From: a bacterium | Lineage (GTDB): Bacteria > Bdellovibrionota_C > UBA2361 > SZUA-149 > JAQTWB01 | Direction: 5' to 3' | DNA: 57,766 nt | Assembly (NCBI GenBank): GCA_028689495.1 | Contig: JAQTWB010000011.1 | Coordinates: 1-57,766 of the forward strand | Shown here: piece after piece, positions 16,146 through 24,927 of the stretch | Position numbering within the stretch: the stretch's first letter is position 1 | Layout: the number at the start of each line of letters is the position of its first letter | Position numbers and translations under genes: made by a program | The notes under the pieces: model-generated | Database searches by the model: none | Seen by the model: only the letters and a program-made list of their open reading frames with translations | Told to the model about the DNA's origin: nothing

Positions 16146-18161
16146 CTAACGATAAAATGTATCGCGCACGGCTTCGACCACGCTTGTGACGTTAAAGCCG
16201 TATTCGGCAGCGAGAACTTCCGCTGGAGCTGAGGCGCCGAAACGATCGATCCCCAGAACCAGGACATCGTTGCGATCTGATGCAATCGGGCTTTGCCAGC
16301 CAAATGGACTTCCCGCTTCGACAACCACCTTGCGGCTTGCTGCCGGTATTAACTTTTGCTGTGAAGCCAGGTCCATTCTCTGGAAATATTCGAGGCATAG
16401 CATGGAAACAACGCGGGCGTTGGCAAATTGTTTTGCCGCTTCAATTGCCAGTGAGACTTCCGAGCCAGTAGCGACAAAGACAATTTCCGGAGTAGTACCG
16501 CTGTCTGTTTCAAAAGCTACATAAGCGCCTTTTCTGATGTCGTTGATGCTGCAGTCTGTCTCAAGCGGAGGGAGAGCTTGGCGAGTCAGGACTATTATTG
16601 TCGGTGAAGTTTTTCGTCTCATTCCTTCGGCATAGGAGACGGCGACTTCTGCTGATGATGCGGGGCGAAAGACGACAACGCCGGGCATGCAGCGTAATGA
16701 GGCCAGGTGTTCAATCGGTTGGTGAGTTGGTCCGTCTTCGCCGAGGAATATGCTGTCATGTGTAAAGATGAAAAGGCCGGGCAGGTGAGAGAGTGCGGCG
16801 AGCCTGATTGTCGGTCTCATGTAGTCGGCGAAGCAAAAAAACGTCGAGCCAAAGGGCATGAAGCCGCCATAGTAGGAGAGGCCGTTCATTATCGCGCCCA
16901 TTGCGTGTTCGCGCACGCCGAAGTGGATATTGCGACCAGTGAAGTTGTCTTTGGATACTGCGGGCTCACCTTTCAGGACTGTCAGTGTTGATGGTTCCAG
17001 GTCGGCGCTGCCGCCGACGAGAGCCGGAAAAATTTTGCCGAGTGTTTGCAATATCTCGCTGGAAGATTGCCTTGTTGCCACGGCTTTGTTTGCTGGAGTT
17101 GTCATGCCGGCAAGCAGCTGATCTTCCAGGTCGTCCGGGACTGTTATCTCAAGCCGCTGAGTGAGCTCGTTTGCCAGAACCGGGTGTTCATTCTGCCAGT
17201 TGGAAAACTGTTTGTTCCAGTTGGCGCGGGCTGTGAGCCAGGTTTCCTGTTTGTTGGAGAAAATTTCACGCACTGTGTCGGGAATGTAGAAATCTTCTTC
17301 GCCGGCAAAGCCCAGAGCTTCCTTTGTCAGTTGCAACTCCTCTTTGCCAAGCGGGGAACCATGAACGTGTGAGGAGTCCTGTTTGTTGGGACTGCCTTTG
17401 CCGATAATCGTTCGGGCAGCAATCAGCGAAGGTTTACCGGTTTCGGCGACAGCTTTGCCTAGTGCTTCGTCAATCTCCTGAACATCGTGTCCGTCACAGG
17501 AGAGCACCTGCCAGCCGTAGGCTTCATATCTTGCCAGAACATCTTCGGTAAAAGTCAGTGAAGTGCGGCCGGCGATACTGATGTGGTTGTCGTCCCAGAT
17601 AGCGATAAGGTTACCGAGTCCGAGGTGTCCGGCCAGAGATGAGGCTTCGGAGCTTACTCCTTCCATCAGACAGCCGTCGCCGAGAATACAGAAGGTGCGG
17701 TGTGAGAAGATATTTTCCTCCGCAGTGTTGTAGCGCGCCGCCATCATTTTTTCGGCGAGGGCCATGCCGACGGCGTTGGAAATGCCCTGACCCAGTGGGC
17801 CGGTGGTACATTCCACCCCGGGGGTGTAGCGATATTCGGGGTGTCCGGGGGTTTTGCTGCCCGACTGGCGGAAGTTTTTCAGGTCGTTGATGGAAACGTC
17901 AAAACCGCTCAGGTGCAGCATGGTGTAAAGCAGCATCGAGCCATGGCCATTAGAGAGGACAAAGCGGTCGCGGTTCAGCCACTTCGGATCGGAGGGGTCG
18001 ATATGCAGGTATTTTAGCCAGAGAACAAGTGCTACTTCGGCAAGCCCCATTGGCATCCCCGGGTGCCCTGAATTCGCTCGCTGCACGCCTTCGGCAGAAA
18101 CTATGCGGATAGTGTTGGCAATCGTCGAAAGTGTTTCGGCGGGGATGTTTTTCAAATTCAT
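16146..18161 (-). CDS. tkt: Transketolase
   Basis: A 671-residue thiamine-diphosphate enzyme of the non-oxidative pentose phosphate pathway. Visible motifs: NSGHPGMPMG at the N-terminus, TGPLGQGISNAVG, the ThDP/metal motif ILGDGCLMEGVSSEASSLAG ending in DDN, HVHGSPLG, the pyrimidine-domain FGVREHAMGAIMNG, HDSIFLGEDGPTHQPIEHL and the C-terminal domain with VSMLCLEYFQ. Length and motif order are standard. It is followed by the repeat array and the nucleotidyltransferase gene on the same strand. Confidence 0.96.
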   Translation of the reverse strand: MNLKNIPAETLSTIANTIRIVSAEGVQRANSGHPGMPMGLAEVALVLWLKYLHIDPSDPKWLNRDRFVLSNGHGSMLLYTMLHLSGFDVSINDLKNFRQSGSKTPGHPEYRYTPGVECTTGPLGQGISNAVGMALAEKMMAARYNTAEENIFSHRTFCILGDGCLMEGVSSEASSLAGHLGLGNLIAIWDDNHISIAGRTSLTFTEDVLARYEAYGWQVLSCDGHDVQEIDEALGKAVAETGKPSLIAARTIIGKGSPNKQDSSHVHGSPLGKEELQLTKEALGFAGEEDFYIPDTVREIFSNKQETWLTARANWNKQFSNWQNEHPVLANELTQRLEITVPDDLEDQLLAGMTTPANKAVATRQSSSEILQTLGKIFPALVGGSADLEPSTLTVLKGEPAVSKDNFTGRNIHFGVREHAMGAIMNGLSYYGGFMPFGSTFFCFADYMRPTIRLAALSHLPGLFIFTHDSIFLGEDGPTHQPIEHLASLRCMPGVVVFRPASSAEVAVSYAEGMRRKTSPTIIVLTRQALPPLETDCSINDIRKGAYVAFETDSGTTPEIVFVATGSEVSLAIEAAKQFANARVVSMLCLEYFQRMDLASQQKLIPAASRKVVVEAGSPFGWQSPIASDRNDVLVLGIDRFGASAPAEVLAAEYGFNVTSVVEAVRDTFYR

Positions 18162-18570
18162 ATCAAGACCTTAGCTTAAATCTTGGCCAATCTGTCCGGC
18201 ATTGACAAAGTGTGCCGGGGCGTTGACAGGCTTTTTTACAATTGACGCTTGCCCTTCTACACCATTCATTTCGATGGGGCGAATAGAACGTGAGGTTGGT
18301 TCCGGCTGTTCCGGGGCAACAGAGTTCCAGTTGGGTGTTTAGTTTGGGATTTAGTTTGGGACCGGGTTACTTCGAGAGGTTAGTTTGGGACCGGGTTACT
18401 TCGAGAGGGGCTCCTGTCTTGATTAACTACTGTTATGGTGGTAATTGCCCTGTCCTGTTCGTTCACAGCCACACCTCACAGGCGAAAATATTCGTGTAAA
18501 GAAGATAGATGCTGGCGCCCGCGGCAACGGGCCTCAGTATGAGCCTGTTTTTATAATTTAGGAGGTTATC
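18162..18570. other. 409-bp interval with a tandem 29-bp duplication
   Basis: No convincing protein gene is visible upstream of the 52-residue ORF. The left part is the transketolase promoter side. The middle holds a 29-bp tandem duplication (18351-18408). A GC-rich stretch (18511-18535) lies before the next small gene. Short frames in the interval lack ribosome sites and recognisable motifs. Confidence 0.6.
18351..18408. repeat. Perfect 29-bp tandem duplication
   Basis: Two exact head-to-tail copies at 18351-18379 and 18380-18408; each begins TTAGTTTGGGACCGGG and ends CTTCGAGAGG. A partial third start (TTTAGTTTGGGA) precedes them at 18338. Each copy contains the word ACCGGGTTACT that also occurs near 4676 (reverse) and 33522. 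Confidence 0.95.
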
Positions 18571-18729
18571 ATGGCAATTTCATTACCCGCGCTACTTCGT
18601 GGCATCCTGGCCCTTATTGGTTTGACCGGTTGGTTGACCAGGAAGGAATTCCAAAAGATGTCCGAGGAAGAGGCTAGTGCTTCTGCCAAGGGGGATGGCG
18701 AAAATCATCCCCGCGAAGACACCCATTAA
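18571..18729 (+). CDS. Small 52-residue protein, hydrophobic N-terminus, unknown function
   Basis: ATG at 18571 is preceded by TTAGGAGGTTATC, a near-perfect ribosome-binding site at the right distance, which is the main support. The protein starts MAISLPALLRGILALIGLTG and has a polar, Glu/Ser/Lys-rich second half ending in EDTH. The first 20 residues could be a membrane segment or amphipathic helix. I recognise no family. It is the first of two small genes, both with strong AGGAGG-type sites, that sit alone between transketolase and the LOG gene. Confidence 0.55.
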   Translation: MAISLPALLRGILALIGLTGWLTRKEFQKMSEEEASASAKGDGENHPREDTH

Positions 18730-18928
18730 AAATTAAGAGCCACCTGGTTCTTTTCTCTGCTTCCTTGCCTTTTCAGGTAAGGGAGCGCCTTAGGAATTTT
18801 TGGCTCATATTGTCGCTCATATTTTAGAAGACCTCGTCGCGGGAGTAGTGGTTACCAGTGAACGGTTTCATCGGATGAGCCGCTGATTGGCTGCCATTAG
18901 CCATTTCTTAATTTTTTTGGAGGTTTTT

Positions 18929-19147
18929 ATGAGTGAAGATTGCAAAAATATTGAAGCTGCCGGCTGGGAAAGGTTTAGTCCTATGGATATTGGGTCATTG
19001 AAGGTCTGGCAGATTAAAACACCTCAGGGTGAGCGCATGTTATTGGCCCGTTCCGGAGAAAGCGTTGCCTTAGTCCCTGATCCTGGTTTCCTAAACGGCA
19101 AACCGAAAAATCGCTGGGCGGAAATGCGTAAGCAACGCTGCCGTTAA
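18929..19147 (+). CDS. Small 72-residue soluble protein, unknown function
   Basis: ATG at 18929 follows TTTTTGGAGGTTTTT, a strong ribosome-binding site; a longer upstream start in the same frame lacks one. The protein begins MSEDCKNIEAAGWERFSP, has no hydrophobic segment and ends in a basic stretch (KNRWAEMRKQRCR). Its mix of beta-strand-like segments (SLKVWQIKTPQGERMLLARS) suggests a small folded domain, but I recognise no family. It lies 200 bases after another small ORF with an equally strong ribosome site. Confidence 0.6.
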   Translation: MSEDCKNIEAAGWERFSPMDIGSLKVWQIKTPQGERMLLARSGESVALVPDPGFLNGKPKNRWAEMRKQRCR

Positions 19148-19482
19148 TTCTTGTTAGTTTTTGCAGGGTCTCAGGTTAACAACCTGGGAACCTGCGTTAA
19201 TCAGGTTTTAAGATATGGCAGCCCCACACTTTCTTTATTGTTATCACCCGCCACTTAATAAACATCTTTCCAGCTGTGGCTGATGGATCTATCGTGCCCC
19301 GTATGGTGCACGCAAGCCCGTTGGGAGGTCGTAATGTTGTAGGGGTGCCTCGAGAGGCGCCCGACAGCGCTCGGATCCCTAACCGCAGTTTCAAAGGGAC
19401 AACTGCAGTAGGGACCTTCAAGATGCAACTTCCGGGTTGAGGCTTGTCCCCGATATTTTAGATATTTCTCAAGGAGTGTTTT
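19148..19482. other. 335-bp interval before the LOG gene
   Basis: No gene is supported. The interval contains a CAGGTT-AAC-AACCTG inverted repeat near 19171-19185 shortly after the small ORF, and a REP-like palindrome at 19339-19363. The ribosome site AAGGAG of the LOG gene is at its right end. Confidence 0.6.
19339..19363 (+). repeat. REP-like palindrome with GTAG head, copy 2
   Basis: GTAGGGG-TGCCTC-GA-GAGGCGCCCG, identical to 11650-11674 except for one T in place of C (a G-T wobble in the stem as RNA). It is in the same orientation as copy 1 and again intergenic. Confidence 0.7.
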
Positions 19483-20187
19483 GTGAGTAAAGACGATCGC
19501 ATGGCGCGCAGACGGCGGTTGACCGAGCGACTTGCCGGACTGCGAGAAAGAACCAGGTTACTTGAACTGGAGCTGTCTGAGTATACAAGCGGGCATTTTC
19601 GGGTCTGTATTTTTGGCAGTGCGCGAATCAAATCTGACGATGCGATTTATCAGTTAACCGAGCAGATCGCTGAGGAACTGGGGCGGCGCGGCATCGATGT
19701 TTTGACCGGTGGCGGGCCGGGACTGATGGAGGCGGCGAACAAGGGCGCTACCGAGGGGCGGGTGGCCTCAGGCAGTAAAAGCAAGTCGTTTGGAATATCA
19801 ATTGAGCTTGGCAATTTTGAGCCGCCAAATGACCACCTCGATATCAAACATCACCACAAACGCTTTTCTTCACGGCTCGACGACTTCATGCGCCTGTCGA
19901 ATGCCGTTATTATTACTCCCGGGGGTATTGGCACCCTGCTTGAGCTTTATTTTTCCTGGCAATTGTTGCAGGTTGGGCATATCCCCGATCGGCCGATTAT
20001 TCTGGTCGGGCGAGAGTTCTGGAGTGGGCTGATTGACTGGATGCGGCAGAAACAGGCGGGGGCCAAGCTTGTCAGCCCGGGTGATTTTCGCTGGTTGCAT
20101 CTCGTTGATTATCCCAATGAAGTTATGGAAGTTATTGACGAGGAATTCGGACGCTTCAAGGAGCGCCTGGGTGCCCATGGATTATGA
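19483..20187 (+). CDS. LOG-family protein (nucleotide 5'-monophosphate phosphoribohydrolase-like)
   Basis: A 234-residue Rossmann-fold protein. The signature motifs are TGGGPGLMEAANKG and TPGGIGTLLELYF (the P-G-G-x-G-T-x-x-E motif), preceded by VCIFGSAR. LOG proteins cleave the N-glycosidic bond of nucleoside monophosphates; some activate cytokinins, others act in nucleotide salvage. The first 35 residues form a charged helix not usual in short LOG proteins. The start is GTG, preceded by AAGGAGTGTTTT. Its stop overlaps the trpEG start as ATGA (20184-20187), so translation is coupled to anthranilate synthase. Confidence 0.85.
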   Translation: MSKDDRMARRRRLTERLAGLRERTRLLELELSEYTSGHFRVCIFGSARIKSDDAIYQLTEQIAEELGRRGIDVLTGGGPGLMEAANKGATEGRVASGSKSKSFGISIELGNFEPPNDHLDIKHHHKRFSSRLDDFMRLSNAVIITPGGIGTLLELYFSWQLLQVGHIPDRPIILVGREFWSGLIDWMRQKQAGAKLVSPGDFRWLHLVDYPNEVMEVIDEEFGRFKERLGAHGL

Positions 20188-22418
20188 GCTGCAACACAAA
20201 AGTCGTAGAGTTTTCCCCGGAACTGCGCATTTCGCGTGAAGGTCTGGAATTTTCATCAGCATTAAACGCCATCTATGCCGGCATTGATACTGGCCGTGGC
20301 GCCCTGTTTTCCAGCGGGTTTGATTACCCCGGGCGTCACTCGCGTTGGGATATTGGCTTTCTCAATCCGGCGCTGGAATTTTCATCCCGCAAACGGCAGT
20401 TTTTTATCCGCCCGCTCAATGACCAGGGGAACGCGGTTCTTGAGAGGTTAAAGCCACTGATTGAGTCACATCCGCACGTGAGTTCTTTTGCCATTGTCGG
20501 CAATGAATCCATATCCGAGGTTCGCGGGGAGATCGTCGCACCGTCAAGAAATTGCGCTGAGGAAGAGAGGTCGCGACAGCCTTCGGTTTTTACTTTGCTT
20601 CGCAGTATGCTGTCCTGCTTGCGCTCCGAGATTGCTGGACTGTCGCACGAGGCTGAGGAAGCTATTTCCAAGCTGGGTTTTTTTGGCGCTTTTGGTTACG
20701 ACCTGATTTTTCAGTTTGAGGATATCGAGCTTCGGCAATCTCGCTCTGACGAGCAGTACGACTGTCGTTTGTTCCTGCCTCTTGAGGTTGTTGTCGTTGA
20801 CCGTAAAAAAGAAGTCGCCGAGCGTTTCAGTTACGATTTGCTCACTCCGCTTGGCTGGACGTCTGCATTTGCTGCTGGTGGAGAAGTGTTCAACCCGATC
20901 TTTGGTCAGTCTGCTGATATTGAGGTGTTGACTGACCACACCCCAGGTGAATTTGCTGCCAAGGTTGAGAAAATTGTTGAAGGGACAAAGCGCGGTGATT
21001 ATTTTGAGGTGGTGCTCTCGCAAACCTTTAGCGTTGGCTTTTCCGAGCGTCCGACGAAATTGCTGAAACGGCTTTCGGCGCTTAACCCTAGCCCTTATAT
21101 GTTTTTGCTCAACTTCGCTGATGAGCAGCTTGTTGGGGCATCGCCGGAAATATACGTGCGCATTACCGGGAGGCGTTACGAGACCTGCCCGATTGCCGGT
21201 ACGATTCGTCGTGGCAAGGACGCCCTGGAAGATGCCGATCGGGTGCGGACGTTGATTGGCTCGGAAAAAGACGAGGCCGAATTGACGATGTGCACTGATG
21301 TCGATCGAAATGATATGGCGCGTGTTTGTGATCCAGGCAGCGTCAAGGTTATTGGTCGCCGTCAGCTGGAGTTCTATTCTCATCTTATTCATACAGTGGA
21401 TCATCTCGAAGGCACAATCTCCGAGGGATACGATTCTCTTGATGCTTTTCAGTCGCACATGTGGGCCTGCACTGTGACGGGAGCACCAAAACCCGCGGCG
21501 CTGCAGGAAATCGAAAATCTGGAGAACTCTCCGCGCGGTTATTATTCCGGAGCGGTCGGTTTTATTGGCGTTAACGGTGATATCAATACCGGCATCACCT
21601 TGCGCACAGCTCGTCTGGCGGAAGGTCGCGCAAGTATTCGCGCCGGGGCAACCTTATTGTATGGTTCTGTTCCGCAGGCGGAAGAAGCGGAAACAAGGAC
21701 CAAGGCTGCGGCTTTTCTCAAGGCGCTGACAACATTGCAGGAGGAACCGACTGCTGTAGTTGTCGCGCAACCCAAATATGTGATTGGCAATGAACCGCTT
21801 GGCAAGACAGTTTTTCTTGTCGATTGTCGAGACAGTTTTGTTCATAATCTCGCTTCTTATCTTCGTGCTATGGGCGCAAACGTTGTCACTTATCGCGTCG
21901 GCTTTAGTGAATCAGAGCTTTCTCGTGTAAAACCAGACCTTGTTTTTCTTTCTCCAGGCCCGGCTGCTCCAGAAGATTTCGGCATCCCGTCATTGGTCGG
22001 TCGTCTTGTCGACAAAGACTACTCAATTTTTGGCGTCTGTTTGGGACATCAGGGTATCGGCCAGCATTTTGGCGCGAGGCTTGGACGCTTGCCGCTTCCG
22101 GTGCATGGCCGGCCGGCGCTGGTGACTCATAATGGTAACCAGCTTTTTGCCGGGGTTCCCGAAAAGTTTGAAGCTGGACGCTATCACAGCCTTTATCTTG
22201 AGCGGGCTTGTTTGCCAGAGTGTCTGGAGATTACGGCTGACGCTGATATCGATAGTCGCTTTGGCGCCGATCCTGAGCGTGTGATTATGGCTATAAGGCA
22301 CAAATCGCTGCCCATTGCCTCAGTGCAGTTCCACCCCGAATCATTGATGACGTTAAAGGATCAGGCTGGGTATCGTCTACTTTATAACGCCGTCCGGCAG
22401 TTGACGGAAAGACAGTAA
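20184..22418 (+). CDS. trpEG: Anthranilate synthase, fused TrpE-TrpG
   Basis: A 744-residue fusion that makes anthranilate from chorismate and glutamine, the first committed step of tryptophan synthesis. The N-terminal region up to about 520 is the chorismate-binding TrpE part: DYPGRHSRWDIGF, CPIAGTIRRGKD, MCTDVDRNDMARVCDPG, TVTGAPKPAALQEIE and YYSGAVGFIG. Residues ~535-744 form the glutamine amidotransferase with SPGPAAPEDFG, the catalytic Cys in GVCLGHQGI, and SVQFHPESL. The DYPGRHSRWD segment matches the rhizobial-type fused enzyme rather than PhzE. No other trp gene is present. It is coupled upstream to the LOG gene and is followed directly by cysS. Confidence 0.94.
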   Translation: MSCNTKVVEFSPELRISREGLEFSSALNAIYAGIDTGRGALFSSGFDYPGRHSRWDIGFLNPALEFSSRKRQFFIRPLNDQGNAVLERLKPLIESHPHVSSFAIVGNESISEVRGEIVAPSRNCAEEERSRQPSVFTLLRSMLSCLRSEIAGLSHEAEEAISKLGFFGAFGYDLIFQFEDIELRQSRSDEQYDCRLFLPLEVVVVDRKKEVAERFSYDLLTPLGWTSAFAAGGEVFNPIFGQSADIEVLTDHTPGEFAAKVEKIVEGTKRGDYFEVVLSQTFSVGFSERPTKLLKRLSALNPSPYMFLLNFADEQLVGASPEIYVRITGRRYETCPIAGTIRRGKDALEDADRVRTLIGSEKDEAELTMCTDVDRNDMARVCDPGSVKVIGRRQLEFYSHLIHTVDHLEGTISEGYDSLDAFQSHMWACTVTGAPKPAALQEIENLENSPRGYYSGAVGFIGVNGDINTGITLRTARLAEGRASIRAGATLLYGSVPQAEEAETRTKAAAFLKALTTLQEEPTAVVVAQPKYVIGNEPLGKTVFLVDCRDSFVHNLASYLRAMGANVVTYRVGFSESELSRVKPDLVFLSPGPAAPEDFGIPSLVGRLVDKDYSIFGVCLGHQGIGQHFGARLGRLPLPVHGRPALVTHNGNQLFAGVPEKFEAGRYHSLYLERACLPECLEITADADIDSRFGADPERVIMAIRHKSLPIASVQFHPESLMTLKDQAGYRLLYNAVRQLTERQ

Positions 22419-23861
22419 ATGGGAGTGTCAAAGGGGAATATGTTCGAGATCGAAGTCAAGAAAGTCAGCCTTTATAATACAAGGAGTCGCGGGGTAGAGG
22501 AGTTTGCCGGGATTCGACCGGGTTATGCCGGGGTGTATTGCTGTGGCCCTACCGTTTACAACTATCAGCACATCGGCAACCTTCGTACTTATATCTTTGA
22601 GGACTTGCTGACACGCGTTCTTCGTCGTGCTGGCTATCAGGTAACTCATGTGATGAATATCACCGATGTTGGACATTTGGTGTCAGATGCCGACGACGGT
22701 GAGGACAAGATGGCACTTGCGGCCAAACGCGAGGGCAAGCGCTCTCACGATATTGCCAGTTATTACACCGATATTTTTTTCGAGCATTGTGCATGGCTGA
22801 ATATTCGTCGTCCTGACATAGTCTGTAAGGCGACGGAGCATATTAGCGAAATGATTGAGCTGATTAAAATGCTCGAGCATAATGGCTATGCTTATCAGGC
22901 TGGTGGCAATGTTTACTTCGATGTGGCTCGTTTTTCTCGCTATGGAGATTTTGCACGTCTTGACATGGATAACCTTCTTGCTGGCGCACGGATTGATGTT
23001 GATAGCAACAAGCGCGGGCCGCTTGATTTTGCATTGTGGTTTACCAAATCAAAGTTTGAGAATCAGGAGCTACAGTGGGATTCGCCTTGGGGCCGCGGTT
23101 ATCCCGGATGGCATATCGAGTGTAGCGCGATGGCCCGGCGGTATCTTGGCGACAGCTTTGATGTTCATTGTGGCGGGATTGATCATATTCCGGTGCATCA
23201 CACAAATGAGATTGCCCAGTCGGAATGTGCAACTGGTAAGTGTCAGGCGAAATTTTGGCTGCATGGTGGGTTTTTGACAACGGCATCGGAGAAGATGTCG
23301 AAGTCGACAGGAGAATTTTTGACGCTTGATGTTTTGAAGAAGCGGGAAATTGAGCCGTTGGCTTATCGCTTTTTCTGTCTAGGCGGACATTATCGGAAAG
23401 AGTTGGCTTGGAGTTGGGAGGCTGTCGAAAGTGCCGGGAGGACTCTGGTAAAAATGCGTCGACGAATAGACGAGATTCGGGAAAGTGTTGAAGAGGGGCT
23501 TGATGATGAATTTTCGCAGGTCGGTCTAGAGCTGCTTTCCGCTTTTGATACGGCGGTGTTTGCCGATCTTGGTATCGCAAAGGCAATGGCCGTTGTGCAT
23601 GAGACTATTTCGGACGAGCAGATTTCTTCAGTTGAAAAGCTAAAGTTGCTTTCTTCGTATGACGAGGTTCTTGGATTGGACCTGATGTGTGCTCAGAAAG
23701 AAGTCAAGGAATTGCCAGAGGATGTAGTTGCACTGGCAAAAGAAAGGGATGATGCACGTCAGGCAAAGAACTGGTCTCGGGCCGATGAAATTCGCAATCA
23801 GTTGCAGGCGGCGGGTTATCTTGTTGAAGATACGGCCGATGGGACGAAGGTCAAAAAGTGA
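22419..23861 (+). CDS. cysS: Cysteinyl-tRNA synthetase
   Basis: A 480-residue class I aminoacyl-tRNA synthetase. It has the zinc-site and HIGH-region YCCGPTVYNYQHIGNLRTY, the IECSAMA and GGIDHIPVHHTNEIAQSE zinc ligands, and the KMSKS loop in EKMSKSTGEF. The C-terminal helical domain ends with the ARQAKNWSRADEIRNQL pattern typical of CysRS. The ATG at 22419 touches the trpEG stop; an ATG at 22440 after AAAGGGGAAT is an alternative start. Cotranscription with trpEG is likely from the zero spacing. Confidence 0.96.
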   Translation: MGVSKGNMFEIEVKKVSLYNTRSRGVEEFAGIRPGYAGVYCCGPTVYNYQHIGNLRTYIFEDLLTRVLRRAGYQVTHVMNITDVGHLVSDADDGEDKMALAAKREGKRSHDIASYYTDIFFEHCAWLNIRRPDIVCKATEHISEMIELIKMLEHNGYAYQAGGNVYFDVARFSRYGDFARLDMDNLLAGARIDVDSNKRGPLDFALWFTKSKFENQELQWDSPWGRGYPGWHIECSAMARRYLGDSFDVHCGGIDHIPVHHTNEIAQSECATGKCQAKFWLHGGFLTTASEKMSKSTGEFLTLDVLKKREIEPLAYRFFCLGGHYRKELAWSWEAVESAGRTLVKMRRRIDEIRESVEEGLDDEFSQVGLELLSAFDTAVFADLGIAKAMAVVHETISDEQISSVEKLKLLSSYDEVLGLDLMCAQKEVKELPEDVVALAKERDDARQAKNWSRADEIRNQLQAAGYLVEDTADGTKVKK

Positions 23862-23889
23862 AGGGGTCAAAAAGTAAAGGTAAGAGCGG

Positions 23890-24894
23890 ATGATGCTTTA
23901 CGGCGGCAGTAATGCCCTGATAGTTGTGTTTGGCGGTGGTGGGTATATCGGTGCTCATCTTGTGCGTCAGCTGCTTGAGGCCGGCTATCGGGTGAGGGTT
24001 TTTGACAGTTTTATTTTTGGCTCCGATGGGATTCGCAACCTCGATAGTTCAAATCTGCAGGTTGTGATTGGTGATATTTGTGATACCAGGACGGTCTCCA
24101 AGGCGGTGATGGGTGCTGATGCTGTAATTTTGCTCAGCGCCCTGGTTGGACATCGCTCGCGAGAGAGCAAGGAGACGACATTACGTGAGGTGAATTTTCT
24201 TGCTTCGTCAGTTGTGCTTGATGCAGCTATTGAACACGGGGTTTATCGGTTTATTTTCGCTTCTTCTGATTCGGTGTATGGCGTGCAGAAGGGGGTGCTT
24301 TACGAGACAAGCCACCCGGAACCAGTCAGTTTTTATTCCCGATTGAAGTTGAGGATGGAAGAACGAGTGCTCAATTCTCGTCGTTCCTACTTTATTCCGA
24401 CAGTGCTGAGAATTTGTAATTGTCATGGGTATTCTCCGCGAATGCGTTTTGATTTGGTGGCAAATACTTTGGTGCGCGACGCGATAGTTCAAAAACAGCT
24501 CGTGCTGACAGGGCCGGACGAGGAACGGGCTTTTATCAGTGTGAAAGATGCGGCACGTTCTTTTATTTCCTGCCTAGAGGCCCATGAGCGACTGGTTTCA
24601 GGTGAGATTTTCAACGTAGCTAATTCAGAGCAACAATTGAGCGTCAGGAAGATATCTGGCCTATTACAGCAGATTAAGCCAGATTTGAATGTGCAGTTTC
24701 GCCGTTCGGCAGCGGTTCTCGATGACTATTCGGTTAGTAGCAGCAAGCTGGAAAAGAGCCTTAACTTCAAATGTGAAATTTCTTTTCTCGACAGTTTGAA
24801 GGAACTCTGGCAGGTGATGGAGGAAGGGGTTTTCGCCGACGCCTATAACCCCTGCTATTACAATACCTCCGGCTCGTCGAATACCAAGGAATAG
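23890..24894 (+). CDS. NAD-dependent epimerase/dehydratase (extended SDR)
   Basis: A 334-residue nucleotide-sugar-type enzyme. The Rossmann nucleotide-binding motif is FGGGGYIGAHLVRQLLEAGY, and the catalytic pattern is S-S-D-S followed by Y-x-x-x-K in SFYSRLKLRM. The lower part (EIFNVANSEQQLSVRKI) fits extended SDRs acting on nucleotide sugars. The particular sugar cannot be told. It starts 28 bases after cysS on the same strand and is followed within 33 bases by the lytic transglycosylase, so a cell-envelope role is plausible. Confidence 0.82.
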   Translation: MMLYGGSNALIVVFGGGGYIGAHLVRQLLEAGYRVRVFDSFIFGSDGIRNLDSSNLQVVIGDICDTRTVSKAVMGADAVILLSALVGHRSRESKETTLREVNFLASSVVLDAAIEHGVYRFIFASSDSVYGVQKGVLYETSHPEPVSFYSRLKLRMEERVLNSRRSYFIPTVLRICNCHGYSPRMRFDLVANTLVRDAIVQKQLVLTGPDEERAFISVKDAARSFISCLEAHERLVSGEIFNVANSEQQLSVRKISGLLQQIKPDLNVQFRRSAAVLDDYSVSSSKLEKSLNFKCEISFLDSLKELWQVMEEGVFADAYNPCYYNTSGSSNTKE

Positions 24895-24927
24895 GCCGGC
24901 TAACAATTGCTGCATTGGTCTTTATAT

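Noticed and set aside
18224-18250. TTGACA on the plus strand as a promoter for the small genes
   Set aside because: No acceptable -10 lies at 16-18 bases, and the small ORF starts over 300 bases away.
20184-22418. PhzE-type (phenazine) synthase instead of anthranilate synthase
   Set aside because: The N-terminal DYPGRHSRWD region matches fused TrpEG, and no other phenazine gene is present.
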